A stretch of DNA of 6,405 nt. It comes from Verrucomicrobiota bacterium (GTDB lineage Bacteria > Verrucomicrobiota > Verrucomicrobiia > Chthoniobacterales > JAFAMB01). Made by a program: the position numbers and the translations under genes. The DNA lies in contig JAFAXJ010000413.1 in NCBI GenBank assembly GCA_019241095.1, forward strand, positions 1 through 6,405. The letters are read 5' to 3'. This document shows, piece after piece, positions 5,314-6,405 of this stretch (position 1 is the first letter of the stretch; every line of letters begins with the position of its first letter). The notes beneath the pieces are model-generated. The model had not been told where the DNA came from and ran no database searches. It saw only the letters and a list, made by a program, of their open reading frames with translations.

Positions 5314-6405
5314 TTAGCCAACAAACTCTCGAGGATCTGTTACCCAACCTGTAAGCGCCGATGCTGCTACCGTGTATGGGCTCGCAAGATAAACTTTTGC
5401 TTCTTTGCTGCCCATACGCCCAGGGAAGTTGCGATTGGTAGCGCTAATACAAGTTAACGGAGTATTCAGCCTGCCGAAAGTATCCTGTGGCCCTCCTAAA
5501 CAGGCCGCACAAGACGCATTTTCTGTCATCTGGACACCAGCCTGGACTAACACGTCCCATACAGGGAGGCTACCGAGCTTGAGCGTCTTCAGTTCACGTA
5601 CCGCCTCAGATGTCGCTGGCACTCCGTAGGTGTCAATGCTGACTTTTTTACCAGCAACCACTTCAGCAAAGGCAACGAAGTCGCTAGTCTTACCTCCCGT
5701 ACAAGAACCGATGTAAGCTCGATCTAGCTTTATATTCTGAAGCATTTTCGCCAGCGCGCGATTGCCAGGATTTGGATGCATCGCTACCGTCGGTTCTAAT
5801 CTTGACAGATCATAGACCTTATCAAAAACGACCTTCTGATCTTTATCTAATTCAACCGTATCATATTCGGCCTTCGTTCCATTATCTCGGATTCGCTGAT
5901 TGACGTACTCAAAAGTTTTCTCGTCTGCAGGAAATATGCCGTTTTTGCCGCCGGCTTCGATGGCCATGTTGGCGATCGTCATGCGATCATCAACCGACAA
6001 AGCGCTCGCGCCAGGTCCTTCCCATTGCATAGCCCTGTATGTTGCTCCGTCAAACCCGATATCCCCAATCACATGCAGGATAATGTCTTTGGCCATAACG
6101 CCTTTCGGCATTTCGCCTTCCAGGTAGAACCGCATCGTTTGAGGCACTTTCACCAGCAACTTGCCAGTACCTAGTATGAACCCTGCATCGGTATTACCAA
6201 TCCCGGTAGCAAATTCCCCAAAAGCGCCAGCCATGCAGGTGTGAGAATCGGTTCCAAACAAAACCTCGCCAGGACGCGTATGCCCAAGCAGAGGTAAAGC
6301 CGTGTGGCATACTCCCTGATACCGTGAGCCATATTGCTTATTAAGCTGTCCACGCGCAGGATCGAATGCCCAATGACCTAGGGGATCATCGATGACATCA
6401 TAGAA
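5314..6405 (-). CDS. leuC: 3-isopropylmalate dehydratase large subunit, 5' end outside window
   Basis: This is an aconitase-superfamily large subunit that works with LeuD to isomerise 2-isopropylmalate in leucine synthesis. The frame is open to the window edge, giving 363 residues of a protein usually about 420-475 long; roughly the first 60-110 are missing. A TTG at 6261 is internal, since clear homology continues upstream of it (Gly-Val-Cys-His-Thr-Ala-Leu-Pro and Pro-Gly-Glu-Val-Leu-Phe-Gly-Thr-Asp-Ser-His-Thr). The three 4Fe-4S ligands are visible: Cys in Ile-Gly-Ser-Cys-Thr-Gly-Gly (codon 5701-5703) and Cys-Ala-Ala-Cys (codons 5509-5511 and 5500-5502). Asn-Arg-Asn-Phe-Pro-Gly-Arg near 5430 and Ala-Ser-Pro-Tyr-Thr near 5380 are C-terminal active-site and fold motifs. 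From memory, the order Gly-Thr-Asp-Ser-His-Thr-Cys, then Gly-Ile-Gly-Asn-Thr-Asp-Ala-Gly-Phe, then Cys-Leu-Gly-Gly-Pro closely matches plant plastid large subunits rather than E. coli LeuC. All residues expected for activity in the visible part are present. Confidence 0.96.
   Translation of the reverse strand, partial: FYDVIDDPLGHWAFDPARGQLNKQYGSRYQGVCHTALPLLGHTRPGEVLFGTDSHTCMAGAFGEFATGIGNTDAGFILGTGKLLVKVPQTMRFYLEGEMPKGVMAKDIILHVIGDIGFDGATYRAMQWEGPGASALSVDDRMTIANMAIEAGGKNGIFPADEKTFEYVNQRIRDNGTKAEYDTVELDKDQKVVFDKVYDLSRLEPTVAMHPNPGNRALAKMLQNIKLDRAYIGSCTGGKTSDFVAFAEVVAGKKVSIDTYGVPATSEAVRELKTLKLGSLPVWDVLVQAGVQMTENASCAACLGGPQDTFGRLNTPLTCISATNRNFPGRMGSKEAKVYLASPYTVAASALTGWVTDPREFVG

Noticed and set aside
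5314..6261. leuC starting at the TTG at 6261 as a short, N-terminally truncated gene
   Set aside because: Upstream codons to the window edge stay open and encode conserved family sequence, so the TTG is internal and the gene continues outside the window.

Overview
The whole window reads as one stretch of a minus-strand operon. Seven genes lie head to tail, all transcribed from high to low coordinates, and the largest gap between them is 23 bases. The two outer genes run off the ends of the window. No promoter, terminator, RNA gene, mobile element, CRISPR array or long repeat was found. The organism looks like a Gram-negative bacterium of moderate GC content: it has a lipoprotein signal peptide and a set of sugar transferases of the kind used for surface polysaccharides. 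The isopropylmalate isomerase pair resembles the plant plastid enzyme more than the E. coli one. That, with the gene layout, makes a Verrucomicrobiota or other PVC-type or Acidobacteriota-type soil bacterium a reasonable guess, but this is inference only.

Right part (about 4109-6405): leucine biosynthesis. leuC (3' part) and leuD encode the large and small subunits of 3-isopropylmalate dehydratase. Between them, close to both, lies a gene for a small lipoprotein with an SH3-like domain and a proline-rich tail. It has no obvious link to leucine synthesis.

Left part (1-4085): envelope glycan genes. A family 2 glycosyltransferase starts 23 bases after leuD and overlaps a family 4 glycosyltransferase by four bases (ATGA). 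One base further on is a multi-pass membrane protein that resembles the GT-C (family 39-like) transferases which use polyprenyl-phosphate sugars. Eleven bases after that begins a second multi-pass membrane protein, cut by the window start, with an Asp-Asn-Asp-Leu-Tyr-His-Leu motif typical of another GT-C-like family.

Together this suggests a transcription unit in which an amino-acid biosynthesis pair is followed by genes that build or modify a surface glycan. The points most worth a second look are the plant-like isomerase, the lipoprotein inserted between its two subunit genes, the run-on into glycan genes, and a small perfect hairpin that puts the ribosome-binding site of the first glycosyltransferase in its loop.
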